From NCBI RefSeq assembly GCF_963548695.1, contig NZ_CAUUWA010000020.1, positions 1 through 40,478 of the forward strand: DNA of 40,478 nt, given 5' to 3'. This DNA is from an uncultured Fretibacterium sp. (GTDB lineage: Bacteria; Synergistota; Synergistia; Synergistales; Aminobacteriaceae). Each line of letters starts with the position of its first letter. Positions within the stretch are counted from its first letter, which is position 1. The notes below the pieces were generated by a model. It searched no databases, was not told the origin of the DNA, and was given only the letters and a program-made list of their open reading frames with translations. A program made the translations under genes and the position numbers. This document shows positions 33,394 through 40,478 of this stretch, in pieces.

Positions 33394-33638
33394 AGGCGGA
33401 CAAGTTTCGAGGGAGAGTGGAGGCCGAGGTCTTCACGTCCTCGGAGGCTGCGGCGTACTTGGGAACATCGCGGCAGAACCTCTCTCAGCAGACCAAGGCC
33501 GGGCGCATCCCCTGCATTAGGGGGAAGCTGTATCTCAAGGCCGACCTTGACGAGTACAACGTTACGGTCAGGAGCGAACAGCCCAGGGGCGGCGGGAACA
33601 AAAAGCGGGGCGGTCGTGAAGACCCGCCCCGAACGTAA
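33390..33638 (+). CDS. Excisionase-like helix-turn-helix protein (82 aa)
   Basis: The start ATG overlaps the upstream stop by 4 nt. Residues ~14-55 are the compact HTH_17/excisionase pattern: 'VFTSSEAAAYLGTSRQNLSQQTKAGRIPCIRGKLYLKADLDEYN', here written in parts: helix SSEAAAYLG, turn TSRQNL, and the wing ending in KLYLKADLDEY. Such proteins (Xis/AlpA/MerR-like) bind att or promoter DNA. The C-terminal ~25 residues are Gly/Arg/Lys-rich and overlie a GGGGCGG/CCGCCCC hairpin (33607-33630). With two tiny neighbours it looks like a mobile-element remnant; no integrase is seen. Confidence 0.75.
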   Translation: MKADKFRGRVEAEVFTSSEAAAYLGTSRQNLSQQTKAGRIPCIRGKLYLKADLDEYNVTVRSEQPRGGGNKKRGGREDPPRT

Positions 33639-33659
33639 AGCCCGACCCTTGGGCCGTCC

Positions 33660-33745
33660 GTCCCGTCGCCTGATGAAGCCCCTGGTAAGGCTCCTGGTGA
33701 AGAATCTGATGAAACCCCTGGTGAAGAATCTAAGCGACCAACTCG
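33660..33745 (+). repeat. Short direct repeats after the HTH gene
   Basis: CCTGGTGAAGAATCT occurs twice (about 33690-33735), inside a longer pattern of CTGATGAA(A/G)CCCCTGGT units. Non-coding in any convincing frame; probably slippage-derived. Confidence 0.6.
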
Positions 33746-33761
33746 GCGCGCTACGCTTGCC

Positions 33762-33892
33762 GGTTGTCTGCTTATAAGCTCGAAAACGCAAATCAGAGAT
33801 TTGCTTTCTCGCTTATAAACGACCCACTCAACTCGTTACACTCGTTGGTGGTCTGCTTATGGTCGTCTACTTATTGCCGGTCGTCTGCTTAT
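33762..33892 (+). repeat. Four degenerate 14-bp direct repeats (iteron-like)
   Basis: The motif GGT(T/G/C)GTCT(G/A)CTTAT is found at 33762-33775, 33847-33860, 33861-33874 and 33879-33892, all on the same strand. A perfect hairpin GCAAATC-aga-GATTTGC lies between the first two (33788-33804). The clustering and single orientation resemble iterons or a regulator-binding array downstream of the excisionase-like gene. Confidence 0.65.
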
Positions 33893-34159
33893 ACCGTCTG
33901 AGGACGCCCAAATCCGCAGACAAAATTTTTAACGTGTGGTAAAGATAAGTTTTGCATGCTTTCCGCTGCACCTGACGGGTGCAAAATGAGAATTAGCTCA
34001 ATCTATGCAACAACGCGCTTTATTCTTCATAAGGCTATCGCAACCTGCGGATTTGGGGGACGGTGAAGCCCTTGCGTTTTTTTGAAAACATCCTAAAATA
34101 TTTTTTTAGCTTCGAAGTAAGCCGGCAAAGACCAAAAGCAAATCATTCCTCTCGCGCTG

Positions 34160-34205
34160 AGGTAACCTGTCCGGGAATAGGCGGAGCCGCAATGCCGGGT
34201 AATCA
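34160..34205 (+). ncRNA. Candidate Na+-I (DUF1646-type) riboswitch upstream of nhaC
   Basis: The sequence folds into a stem with two paired parts: CCGG (34171-34174) with CCGG (34195-34198), and GGC-gga-GCC inside, separated by the internal-loop strands GAATA and GCAATG and followed by GTAAT. This small stem with conserved-looking internal loops before an Na+/H+ antiporter gene resembles the DUF1646/Na+-I class, which senses Na+. I compare it from memory of the motif. The location 30 nt before nhaC supports the call. Confidence 0.5.
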
Positions 34206-34235
34206 AGCTATTTCTTGGTGTGGGGGGAATGTAGG

Positions 34236-35804
34236 ATGGCGTCGTCATGCCGTCGGCCGGGACTTTTCTCGGCTATTGTCGTTTTGCTCGTCAGCGCCCT
34301 TATCGTCACCTTCGGAGTGATCGACGTCCGCCTGGAGTCGGGCGCGCACATCGGGCTGGGGCTTCCGGCCCAGGTACCTCTGCTCTTTGCGGCGGTCTTC
34401 GCCGCCCTGTTCGGCGTCCTCGTCCTGGAGGTCTCCTGGATCGACCTGGAACGCGGCATCTGTTCCGCCATCCAGGTCTCCATCCAGGCCATCCTGATCC
34501 TCGTCCTCGTGGGCTGTCTGGTCGGTTCCTGGATTCACAGCGGCGTGGTCGCGACCATGATCTACTACGGGCTCGGCATCATGAATCCCCACTATTTTTA
34601 TTGCGCAGCGCTCCTGACCTGCATCGTCGTCTCGATGGCGACGGGGTGTTGCTGGACCACGAGCAGCACCGTGGGGGTGGCGCTCATAGGCATCAGCGCC
34701 GGGCTGGGGCTTCCCCTTCCCGTCTCCGCCGGGTTTATCATCTCGGGGGCCTACTTCGGCGACAAGATGTCGCCGCTCTCCGACACCACCAACCTCGCTC
34801 CCGCCGTCTCGGGCAGCGAGCTCTTCGACCATATCCGCGCGATGATGTGGACGACCCTGCCCACGCTGCTGATCGTCGTGGTCGTCTCCCTCCTCATGGG
34901 CAGCACCGTCCGAGACATGGACAACAGCCGCGTGGAGCTGATCCGGAGCATGATGAGGGCGGAGTTCCGCATCTCCGCCTGGGGCATCGTCCCCCCCGCG
35001 GTCATCCTGGTGATGGCTCTGTTGAAGATCCCCGCCATCCCCGGCATCGTCGGGGGGCTCTGTGCCGGATTGCTGCTGTCCCTGTCCCAGGGCGCCTCGC
35101 TTCACGAGGCCCTGAACGTCTTCTTCTACGGCTACGAGCCGTCGCAGCTGAGCGCCTTCGCCGCCGCGGCGACGCCGGAGGCGGTCAGGGCGGCGGCAGC
35201 CGGCGTCGGGACGCTGTTTGCGTCGGCTCCGGACCCGGCCGAGTTCTCCAGGGTCGGCGGGCTCTTGACGCAGCTCTTCACGCGCGGCGGGATGACCTCG
35301 ATGCTGGAGACGATCTGCCTGATCGTGGTGGCGCTCTCCCTGGGGGGAATCATGGAGGTCTGCGGCTTCCTGGACGTGATTCTGGATGCCCTGATGCACC
35401 GCGTCCGCTCCGTGTTCGGGCTCGTCGCGTCGGTGATCGCGTCCTCCTTCGTGGCCAATGCGTTCCTGAGCGAGCAGTACCTTGCGATCATCGTCCCGGG
35501 GCGCATGTTCCGCAGGGCTTTCGAGGAACGCTCCTGGGACGGGCGCAGGCTGGCGCCCTCCATGCTCTCCCGCTCGCTCGAGGACAGCGGCACCATGACC
35601 TCCGTCCTTATTCCCTGGAATACCTGCGGGGTCTACGTCAGCGCCGTTCTGGGCGTCCCCACCCTGGCCTACGCACCCTACTGTTTCCTGAACTGGCTGA
35701 ACCCCATCGTCGCCCTTACAATGACCTGGCTGGGGATCGCCGTCGTCTGGAGGCACGGGGACCGGCGCCATGCCGTCCTGGAGCCCCTGCCGGCGGACTC
35801 CTGA
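34236..35804 (+). CDS. nhaC: Na+/H+ antiporter NhaC
   Basis: Twelve or so membrane helices over 522 aa with the NhaC family motif 'GDKMSPLSDTTNLAPAVSG' (about residues 171-190) and, further on, 'DSGTMTSVLIPWNTCG'. It exports Na+ in exchange for protons (or a related substrate such as malate-Na+/lactate exchange in close paralogues). The ATG at 34236 has GGGGGGA 7 nt upstream; a TTG at 34215 is a poorer start. A hydrophilic Ala-rich loop (about 310-345) is longer than usual. The candidate riboswitch and the terminator at 35894 define a single-gene unit. Confidence 0.92.
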   Translation: MASSCRRPGLFSAIVVLLVSALIVTFGVIDVRLESGAHIGLGLPAQVPLLFAAVFAALFGVLVLEVSWIDLERGICSAIQVSIQAILILVLVGCLVGSWIHSGVVATMIYYGLGIMNPHYFYCAALLTCIVVSMATGCCWTTSSTVGVALIGISAGLGLPLPVSAGFIISGAYFGDKMSPLSDTTNLAPAVSGSELFDHIRAMMWTTLPTLLIVVVVSLLMGSTVRDMDNSRVELIRSMMRAEFRISAWGIVPPAVILVMALLKIPAIPGIVGGLCAGLLLSLSQGASLHEALNVFFYGYEPSQLSAFAAAATPEAVRAAAAGVGTLFASAPDPAEFSRVGGLLTQLFTRGGMTSMLETICLIVVALSLGGIMEVCGFLDVILDALMHRVRSVFGLVASVIASSFVANAFLSEQYLAIIVPGRMFRRAFEERSWDGRRLAPSMLSRSLEDSGTMTSVLIPWNTCGVYVSAVLGVPTLAYAPYCFLNWLNPIVALTMTWLGIAVVWRHGDRRHAVLEPLPADS

Positions 35805-35893
35805 AAGGGCCCTGACGGATTCGTTCCGAATCCAGGGAATGCTTCGGCATGAAGGTCGGGCGGGGGCACAAAAAGCCCCGTGCGTCCATGAGA

Positions 35894-35932
35894 AACGGGC
35901 TCCCGCCGGGGAGCCCGTTCGCTTTTGGTTCT
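35894..35932 (+). terminator. Terminator between nhaC and the DUF3298 gene
   Basis: AACGGGCTCCC (35894-35904) and GGGAGCCCGTT (35908-35918) form a perfect 11-bp stem with a 3-nt loop, then CGCTTTTGGTTCTTT. It serves nhaC and, given the symmetric stem between convergent genes, possibly the minus-strand gene too. Confidence 0.85.
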
Positions 35933-35960
35933 TTCGAGACGGAACTGTATTCTTAAGCCT

Positions 35961-36686
35961 TTATTTCAGATAGGTCTGCTGCGCCAGGGAGCCCTGAATC
36001 TCCTTCGTAGGGATCTCGAACGTGCAGGTTCCCATGGAGTAGGGCGCCACGGTCCCCTGGTTGAAGACGAGGACGAGCTTGCCGCTCTCGATGTAGAAGG
36101 GCTGGTCCTTGCCGATTTCGAAGTTCTTCTCCAGCTCGTCCAGGAAGTAGGACTTCGACTCGTCCTTCTTCATCTGCTCCTTCATCTGGGCCTTGACGAT
36201 GCCGCTCAGGACCTTGGAGTAGCCGTCGTCCTTGAAGAGGTCCGAGAGGGCAAGCTCCCGTCCGGTTCCGAGGTCGATGGTCTCGTAGCGGACGACGGTC
36301 TCGGACGAGGCCATGGCCTCGGTCCTGCCGTGCTCCAGCGTCAGCAGACCGTCCCCGTATGCGGCCACCTTGCTGACGGCCGTCAGCGCATAGTTCCTGG
36401 ACCCCTCCGCCTTCAGCTCCGCCATCTTCGACATGAAGTCCCTGTAGAGGGTCACGGAGGCCTCCAGGCTGCGGGCGTTCACCGCCGCCTCCAGATCGGC
36501 GCTGCCCGTCCTGCCGAGGATCGGGATCTGGATCGAGGCGTCGAACCCCTCCTCCTGATGCGTGAGCATCGAATAAGTCAGCGAGGGGGCGACGTCCGGA
36601 CTTGCCGCGTAGGCCATGCCCCCGACGAGGAGAAATGCCGCCGCGGCCAGCGGAGCCGCCGCAAATTTGAACCGACTTCCGATCAT
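35961..36686 (-). CDS. Exported DUF4163/DUF3298 (RsiV-like) protein
   Basis: The start at ATG 36686 has AAAGGAG 8 nt upstream. A signal peptide to about residue 28 ('AAFLLVGGMAYAAS') leads to a domain with 'QIPILGRTGSADLEAAVNA', 'VSKVAAYGDGLLTLEHGRT', 'YETIDLGTGRELALSDLFKDD' and 'PFYIESGKLVLVFNQGTVAPYSMG', which is the DUF4163 then DUF3298 layout of RsiV-like and lysozyme-inhibitor-type periplasmic proteins. There is no anti-sigma N-terminal domain. The RBS-start unit ATGAAAGG(A/G)GTTTTTCTC is tandemly repeated just upstream (36687-36722), giving two further in-frame starts. Confidence 0.8.
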   Translation of the reverse strand: MIGSRFKFAAAPLAAAAFLLVGGMAYAASPDVAPSLTYSMLTHQEEGFDASIQIPILGRTGSADLEAAVNARSLEASVTLYRDFMSKMAELKAEGSRNYALTAVSKVAAYGDGLLTLEHGRTEAMASSETVVRYETIDLGTGRELALSDLFKDDGYSKVLSGIVKAQMKEQMKKDESKSYFLDELEKNFEIGKDQPFYIESGKLVLVFNQGTVAPYSMGTCTFEIPTKEIQGSLAQQTYLK

Positions 36687-36722
36687 GAGAAAAACTCCTT
36701 TCATGAGAAAAACCCCCTTCAT
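36687..36722 (-). repeat. 18-bp tandem duplication of a ribosome-binding site and start codon
   Basis: Two units (36687-36704 and 36705-36722) each read ATGAA(A/G)GG(A/G)GTTTTTCTC on the minus strand and lie directly before the DUF3298 start. Each carries an ATG in frame with the gene and a purine-rich site for the next one. Confidence 0.7.
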
Positions 36723-36904
36723 AAAAAAGCGCCCTTCCTGGGTGGGCCGCACCGCGGGCGAACGACGAACAGGCCCTTTTCGGACAGGCCTTCAAAATTA
36801 GACGCCTCAGTTTAACGCCGATTCCCTGGAGGTCAAGGAGGGGTTGCACGGGGTATGTGTTCGGTAGAAACGATGGAAGCGCGGCGCGGAACGGGAGCAT
36901 CTGC

Positions 36905-37187
36905 TACAATGAAGGTATGGAATGAGTAGGCATGGAATGGGTTGTGCCGGGGATGGGGTTGCGGCCGTTCGGGCCGTCCTCGGCGAGGTTTTTCTAAGAG
37001 CGGCGGTGCGAGGGGAGGTGGGCCGCGTGACCTGATGTCCGGATGCCGTTTGAGCGGCCCTGCGGGGAGCGTCGCTCCCCGTTCGATCCGCACGTCGTTT
37101 TTCCGTTGTCTCTCTCGCAGCGGCGGGCCTCGGGATGCCCGCGACATCGCCGCATTCGGTTCTCCTTTCGACTGGAGGTCGGTTCTT
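36905..37187 (+). promoter_or_regulatory. Promoter and long leader of yedE
   Basis: A TACAAT -10-like element (36905-36910) precedes about 275 nt of leader without a convincing gene. It contains a perfect hairpin CGGGGAGC-gtc-GCTCCCCG (37063-37081) followed by T-rich DNA (about 37096-37115), reminiscent of an attenuator. GGAGGT lies 8 nt before the yedE start. Confidence 0.45.
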
Positions 37188-38270
37188 ATGGATAAGCTGT
37201 TGACGTCCCGCCACGGGCCCTGGGTGGCCGGCGGGATTCTGGGGCTCCTCGCCGTGCTGCTGGTCAGGCTCGGCAACCCCGGCAACATGGGTTTCTGCGT
37301 CGCCTGCTTCACGCGCGACATCGCCGGCGCGCTGGGCCTGCACCGCGCGGCCGTGGTGCAGTACCTTCGCCCGGAGATCCCGGGATTCGTCCTGGGCGCG
37401 TTCCTCTCCTCCTTGGCGTTCCGGGAGTACTCGCCCCGCGGCGGGTCCTCGCCCGTCGTCCGATTCTTCCTCGGAATGTGCGCCATGTTCGGCGCGCTCG
37501 TCTTCCTGGGCTGCCCCTGGCGGGCCTACCTGCGCCTCGCGGGCGGGGACTGGAACGCCCTCTATGGAATCGGGGGCCTGATCGTGGGCATCCTGATCGG
37601 CATCGCCTTCCTCTGGAACGGCTTCAGCCTCGGCGCGGCCGAGCGCAACCCCAGGGCGGCGGGCCTCGTCCTTCCCGTGATGGCGTTGACGCTGCTGGCG
37701 TTCGCCGTCCTCGAGCCCCTGTTCGGTCCCGAGGGGACGGGGCCCATCTTCTTCTCGGAGAAGGGACCGGGTGCGCAGCACGCGCCGCTGTATATATCGC
37801 TGGCCGTCGGGCTCCTCGTCGGCTGGCTGGCGCAGCGCAGCCGTTTCTGCACCGTCGGGGCCCTGCGCGACCTCTTCATGATGGGGGACGGGCACCTGTT
37901 CAAGGGGATCGTCGCCTTCACCGTCGTCGCCTTCGTTGCGAACTACGCCCTCGGCTACTTCCATCCCGGATTTGAGAAGCAGCCTGTGGCCCACACTCAG
38001 GATCTCTGGAACTTCATGGGCATGGTGCTCTCCGGCCTGGCCTTCACCCTGGCGGGCGGGTGCCCGGGACGACAACTCATCATGGCGGGCGAGGGCGACG
38101 GGGACGCGGCCGTCTTCGTCCTGGGGATGTTGACGGGCGCGGCCTTCGCCCACAACTTCTCCGCGGCCAGCAGCGGCGCGGGCGTCGGCCCCATGGGGAT
38201 CCCGGTGACGATCGTCGGGCTCGTGTTCTGTCTTGCCGTCGGGTTCGCCAGCCGGACCCGCGCGGCCTGA
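37188..38270 (+). CDS. yedE: YedE family (YeeE/YedE) selenium/thiosulfate-type transporter
   Basis: 360 aa with about nine hydrophobic helices and two related halves. Each half carries a G/Cys motif: 'GNMGFCVACFTRDIAGALGL' at residue ~33 and 'RSRFCTVGALRDLF' near 220, with 'LAGGCPGRQLIMAGEGDG' near 290. In thiosulfate transporters of this superfamily these cysteines relay the substrate. YedE with a TusA-like protein is associated with selenium metabolism. Transport of a selenium or sulfur compound is inferred from this pairing. The start has GGAGGT upstream; 17 nt separate it from the next gene. Confidence 0.88.
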   Translation: MDKLLTSRHGPWVAGGILGLLAVLLVRLGNPGNMGFCVACFTRDIAGALGLHRAAVVQYLRPEIPGFVLGAFLSSLAFREYSPRGGSSPVVRFFLGMCAMFGALVFLGCPWRAYLRLAGGDWNALYGIGGLIVGILIGIAFLWNGFSLGAAERNPRAAGLVLPVMALTLLAFAVLEPLFGPEGTGPIFFSEKGPGAQHAPLYISLAVGLLVGWLAQRSRFCTVGALRDLFMMGDGHLFKGIVAFTVVAFVANYALGYFHPGFEKQPVAHTQDLWNFMGMVLSGLAFTLAGGCPGRQLIMAGEGDGDAAVFVLGMLTGAAFAHNFSAASSGAGVGPMGIPVTIVGLVFCLAVGFASRTRAA

Positions 38271-38287
38271 ATCGGGAGGTGCCGGTC

Positions 38288-38506
38288 ATGAGCGACTGCA
38301 TTACGGTGAACGCCTCCGGGCTCTCCTGTCCCCAGCCCGTTATGGAGACGAAGAAGGCTTTGGCGGGCCTGAGTTCGGGCCGTGTCGAGGTGTTGGTGGA
38401 TACCGCGACCTCGCGCGACAACGTCGCGCGGTTTGCGGAGAACAAGGGCTGGCGCGCGACGAAGGAGGAGCGCGACGGCGGGTTCCGGGTGATCCTGGAA
38501 CGCTGA
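38288..38506 (+). CDS. yedF: TusA/YedF-like sulfur-carrier protein (72 aa)
   Basis: Short single-domain TusA fold with the CPxP-type motif 'SCPQPVMETKKAL' at residues ~13-25, the Cys being the persulfide or selenide carrier, and 'VLVDTATSRDNVARFAENKGW'. GGGAGGTG lies 6 nt before the ATG at 38288, which I prefer to earlier starts in frame. With yedE it forms a two-gene unit, the carrier accepting the chalcogen from the transporter in the cytosol. Confidence 0.88.
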   Translation: MSDCITVNASGLSCPQPVMETKKALAGLSSGRVEVLVDTATSRDNVARFAENKGWRATKEERDGGFRVILER

Positions 38507-38536
38507 GCGGGAAAAGGTATTTTTTTTTGATGTACA

Positions 38537-38579
38537 GCCGGCTGAGGCGAGGTGGAAGCGCCCCAGCCGGCGCTTTTTT
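38537..38579 (+). terminator. Rho-independent terminator after yedE-yedF
   Basis: GCCGGCTGaGGCG pairs with CGCCcCAGCCGGC (12 pairs and one mismatch) around a short loop and is followed by GC and six T. A run of T (38520-38528) just before it can also serve the opposite strand. Confidence 0.9.
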
Positions 38580-38799
38580 GCTGTTTTTTACCGGAACGGG
38601 CAACGGGATCCATCGGTTGCCGTATCCTCCCTTTGTCTGGCCTCAGGGGCCCGGATGTGCGATAATCTTTTATATATGGCAGCTCGTTGTCATGGAACGG
38701 GATTTTGTCCTCGGCGGGGCCGTGGTGGATTGCTGGAGCCGGGGATAAAATGGCTGGCACAGCCGGGCTTATATGCAGGAGGAAAAGTTCCGACCCGCC

Positions 38800-38846
38800 G
38801 GATTTATCGGATTTTTGCGCCGGATTTTTGCAGCGGATTTTTGTCT
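38800..38846 (+). repeat. Short GGATTTTTG tandem motif before the 472-aa gene
   Basis: CGGATTT(A/T)T occurs four times at 12-14 bp steps: 38800, 38809, 38822 and 38835. It lies 25 nt before the gene's Shine-Dalgarno site. Could influence expression or be slippage-derived. Confidence 0.55.
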
Positions 38847-38870
38847 GTTTGTCTGTATGGAGGATGTCCT

Positions 38871-40289
38871 ATGAGTGAACGAATTGTATTTTCCCGATGG
38901 AAGGATGAGCCCGAGGTCGGACAGAAGCTGGCCGAGATGGAAAGAACGGCGGAACGTCACACCCGACTCGCTTCGTCCGACAAGCCCGAGGACAAGAGCG
39001 AGGCCCGGAAGACATGGAAGAAGCTGTCGGACGGCTATTGGGATCTCCTCTTCGCCCTTCTGGACGCGCAGACCGCCTCCTTTCCGGAACAGCTGGCCTT
39101 CGACGAGACGGAGCGCCTCTTCATCGACTTCGGCTTTCTGGAGGGGATAACGCCGGTCCACAAGGACTTCGACGCGGCGCGAATCCTCGCCTCGCGGGCC
39201 GGGGCGGACATCTTCCCCTATCTTGCCTTTTCGGACTACATCGCGGAGTGCTGGGCAGCCATCACGGGGAAGCCCTGTCCCAACCCCGTTGCGGGCCTTT
39301 CCGCGGAGAAACGCATTCAGGAGATGGAGAACCGACTCGAGGCGCTGCAGGCCAGGCGGGACGAGGAGCTGTCCCGCATCCTCGGGGCGCGGAGCACCCC
39401 CACGCCGCCGGAGAAGCTGGCCGAGGAAATGGGCCAGAACCTGTTCTCCGCCGTGCGGGTCGCGATGCGGGTCAAGGAGTTCCGCGAGGCGAAGGACGAG
39501 GTCAAGCAGAAGCTCTCCCAGGAGCGTTTCCGGTACGTCGAGGCGGAGCGGGCGATGTCCCTTCAGATCTCCAGCGCCTGCAAGGATAGTGAGGACCCCC
39601 TCGGGCTGCCCGAGTCCGAAAGCTTCATGGAGCTGCACGAGTCCACCAAGAGAATGGCCCGGAAGATCGTCTATGCTCGGATGGACTTGGAGAAGACGGC
39701 CCGGCGCCTCCAGCGGATCACCGACGGCTGCGTCGAGTTCTCCGATCTGATGAAGCGGCGCGAGCTCAAGAACATGGTGATGAAGAAGCGGGAGTACGTC
39801 GCCGTCCCCGCGAAGACCGCACGCTGCGACACGTCGCTGCTCTGCCCCTCGGATGCCGCGCCGACCCTCTGGGCCAATACCGCGTCGCTGATGGACGCGA
39901 TGTGCGATCAGGACATGGACATGTTCGCCGTTCCCCGCGTCCGCATGTACGGCATCCCACGCGTCATCCTCGTCCCCGGCCAGGGGCTTGGCACCTACGA
40001 CTGGCTGGACCACTCGCTGCTCCTTCCGGCCTTTCCCTCCGTCTCCGCGGAGAAGTCGCTGAGCTACGCCCTGGGGACTTTCCGCTGGGACAGCGACGAG
40101 GAACGCCATCTGAAGAATCCCTACGAGCATATTCGGGAGAACCGGTCCAAGTCCATCCTCGACATGGCGGCGTCCTTCTACAAGGACTATTTCCTCTGGA
40201 TGACAAAGGAGAAAAAAGGCTACCGAATCCTGCCGCGGGAGACTCACAAGGTGTTTTTGCAGATGTTCGCGGCCCGCGAGGAGGAGTGA
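38871..40289 (+). CDS. Unrecognised cytosolic protein with coiled coil (472 aa)
   Basis: No family recognised. ATG at 38871 has GGAGGA 6 nt upstream. The first ~150 residues include 'FPEQLAFDETERLFIDFGF' and 'ILASRAGADIFPYLAFSDYIAE'. Residues ~145-290 are charged and helical ('IQEMENRLEALQARRDEELSR', 'EFREAKDEVKQKLSQERF'), likely a coiled coil. The C-terminal ~170 residues contain 'AVPRVRMYGIPRVILVPGQGLG', 'FRWDSDEERHLKNPYEHIR' and an aromatic end 'YKDYFLWMTKEKKGYRILPRE'. There is no signal peptide or membrane helix. The gene stands alone between two terminator-like sites, so neighbours give little guidance. Confidence 0.75.
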   Translation: MSERIVFSRWKDEPEVGQKLAEMERTAERHTRLASSDKPEDKSEARKTWKKLSDGYWDLLFALLDAQTASFPEQLAFDETERLFIDFGFLEGITPVHKDFDAARILASRAGADIFPYLAFSDYIAECWAAITGKPCPNPVAGLSAEKRIQEMENRLEALQARRDEELSRILGARSTPTPPEKLAEEMGQNLFSAVRVAMRVKEFREAKDEVKQKLSQERFRYVEAERAMSLQISSACKDSEDPLGLPESESFMELHESTKRMARKIVYARMDLEKTARRLQRITDGCVEFSDLMKRRELKNMVMKKREYVAVPAKTARCDTSLLCPSDAAPTLWANTASLMDAMCDQDMDMFAVPRVRMYGIPRVILVPGQGLGTYDWLDHSLLLPAFPSVSAEKSLSYALGTFRWDSDEERHLKNPYEHIRENRSKSILDMAASFYKDYFLWMTKEKKGYRILPRETHKVFLQMFAAREEE

Positions 40290-40312
40290 ACGGGAGAGGG
40301 GGGACCCCGGCG

Positions 40313-40327
40313 CCTTTCGGTGTTTTT
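40313..40327 (+). terminator. Weak terminator after the 472-aa gene
   Basis: A small G-U-containing hairpin (GCGCC-tttc-GGTGT) followed by TTTT lies about 20 nt after the stop. Weak. Confidence 0.3.
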
Positions 40328-40364
40328 GGTGAGAAGGGGAGGCGGCGGTTCCGCGTGTGGACGG

Positions 40365-40478
40365 ATGGACACCTCTAGGGAACGGGGAGGACGGGTGCAG
40401 CGGGTCCTCCTGATCGTCCTGGTCTGCAACCTGCTGGTCTCGGCGGCGAAGATCGCCGTCGGGCTGGCCGCGAACCTC
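40365..40478 (+). CDS. Cation diffusion facilitator (CDF) transporter, N-terminus only
   Basis: Thirty-eight codons to the window edge: a basic N-terminus (MDTSRERGGRVQR) and then VLLIVLVCNLLVSAAKIAVGLAA, which fits the first helix of CDF (CzcD/FieF-like) efflux proteins, where 'N...K...G' is conserved. Its family export of Zn2+, Fe2+ or similar ions is inferred from this helix only. A GTG at 40395 with GGGGAGG close by is an alternative start. Confidence 0.55.
   Translation, partial: MDTSRERGGRVQRVLLIVLVCNLLVSAAKIAVGLAANL

Larger units (their letters stand above)
33639..34235. other. 597-bp non-coding stretch between HTH gene and nhaC
   Basis: Holds the two repeat sets described separately, a hairpin GCACC-tgacg-GGTGC (about 33967-33982), an AT-rich zone with long T tracts (34075-34110) that may carry the nhaC promoter, and the candidate riboswitch at 34160-34205. 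No protein-coding frame is convincing here. Confidence 0.6.

Noticed and set aside
33788..33804. GCAAATC-aga-GATTTGC hairpin as a terminator of the HTH gene
   Set aside because: Perfect stem but no T-run after it and 150 bp from the stop; kept only as part of the repeat region.
1..40478. CRISPR array or tRNA/rRNA genes
   Set aside because: No regularly spaced repeat-spacer pattern and no clover-leaf or conserved rRNA sequence was seen on either strand.

Overview
The window reads as a chromosomal segment of a high-GC member of the Synergistota, probably close to Fretibacterium. This is an inference. It rests on two secreted proteins that end in a Synergist-CTERM-type tail (a Gly-Cys cluster, a short hydrophobic helix, then Arg/Lys), on the GC-rich codon use of the core genes, and on the general gene content. 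No rRNA or tRNA gene was recognised.

Left part (1-17.4 kb): accessory DNA. At the left edge an unidentified gene runs off the window. A three-gene minus-strand cassette (77 aa, KfrB-like 274 aa, membrane-anchored 289 aa) lies between two copies of a leader with a 47-bp identical core (140-186 and 2480-2526). The right copy starts a decayed gene with half of a topoisomerase-type zinc finger. Next comes a plus-strand DUF4213/DUF364 (heavy-metal chelation type) gene. Its last ~60 bp recur twice more downstream as direct repeats (copies at 3251, 5025 and 17331). These three copies bound two minus-strand cassettes. The first holds a DUF6932-like nucleotidyltransferase gene and an unknown 309-aa partner. 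The second is a DISARM-related trio: a DEAD-box/DUF1998 helicase, a SNF2 helicase and an Eco57I-type adenine methylase. I read this as one attachment-like site at the 3' end of the DUF364 gene that has taken up two defence cassettes in tandem. No recombinase is present in the window.

Middle part (17.4-32.3 kb): mostly core genes. A UvrB-domain-less (class II) UvrA is divergent from a branched-chain amino-acid/amide ABC operon, livH-livM::livG-livF, in which permease LivM and ATPase LivG are fused. No substrate-binding protein gene accompanies it. Minus-strand genes follow: a Synergist-CTERM protein, an L,D-transpeptidase, a K+/H+ antiporter of the NhaP2 type, and the operon cvpA-mutS2-larE. 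A DUF4198-type Synergist-CTERM protein, possibly linked to metal handling, comes next.

Right part (32.3-40.5 kb): a 1.9-kb gene-poor, more AT-rich stretch carries three overlapping or close small genes ending in an excisionase-like HTH protein, plus iteron-like 14-bp repeats. An nhaC antiporter gene follows, preceded by a compact hairpin that resembles the Na+-I (DUF1646) riboswitch. After it lie an exported DUF3298/RsiV-like protein (minus), a yedE-tusA/yedF-like pair implicated in selenium/sulfur trafficking, an unrecognised 472-aa protein, and the first codons of a cation diffusion facilitator.

Recurrent themes are short in-frame tandem repeats (SNF2/methylase inserts, the LivMG tail, the LarE tail, the L,D-transpeptidase linker), several operons with 4-8 nt start/stop overlaps, and several non-ATG starts chosen on Shine-Dalgarno spacing.
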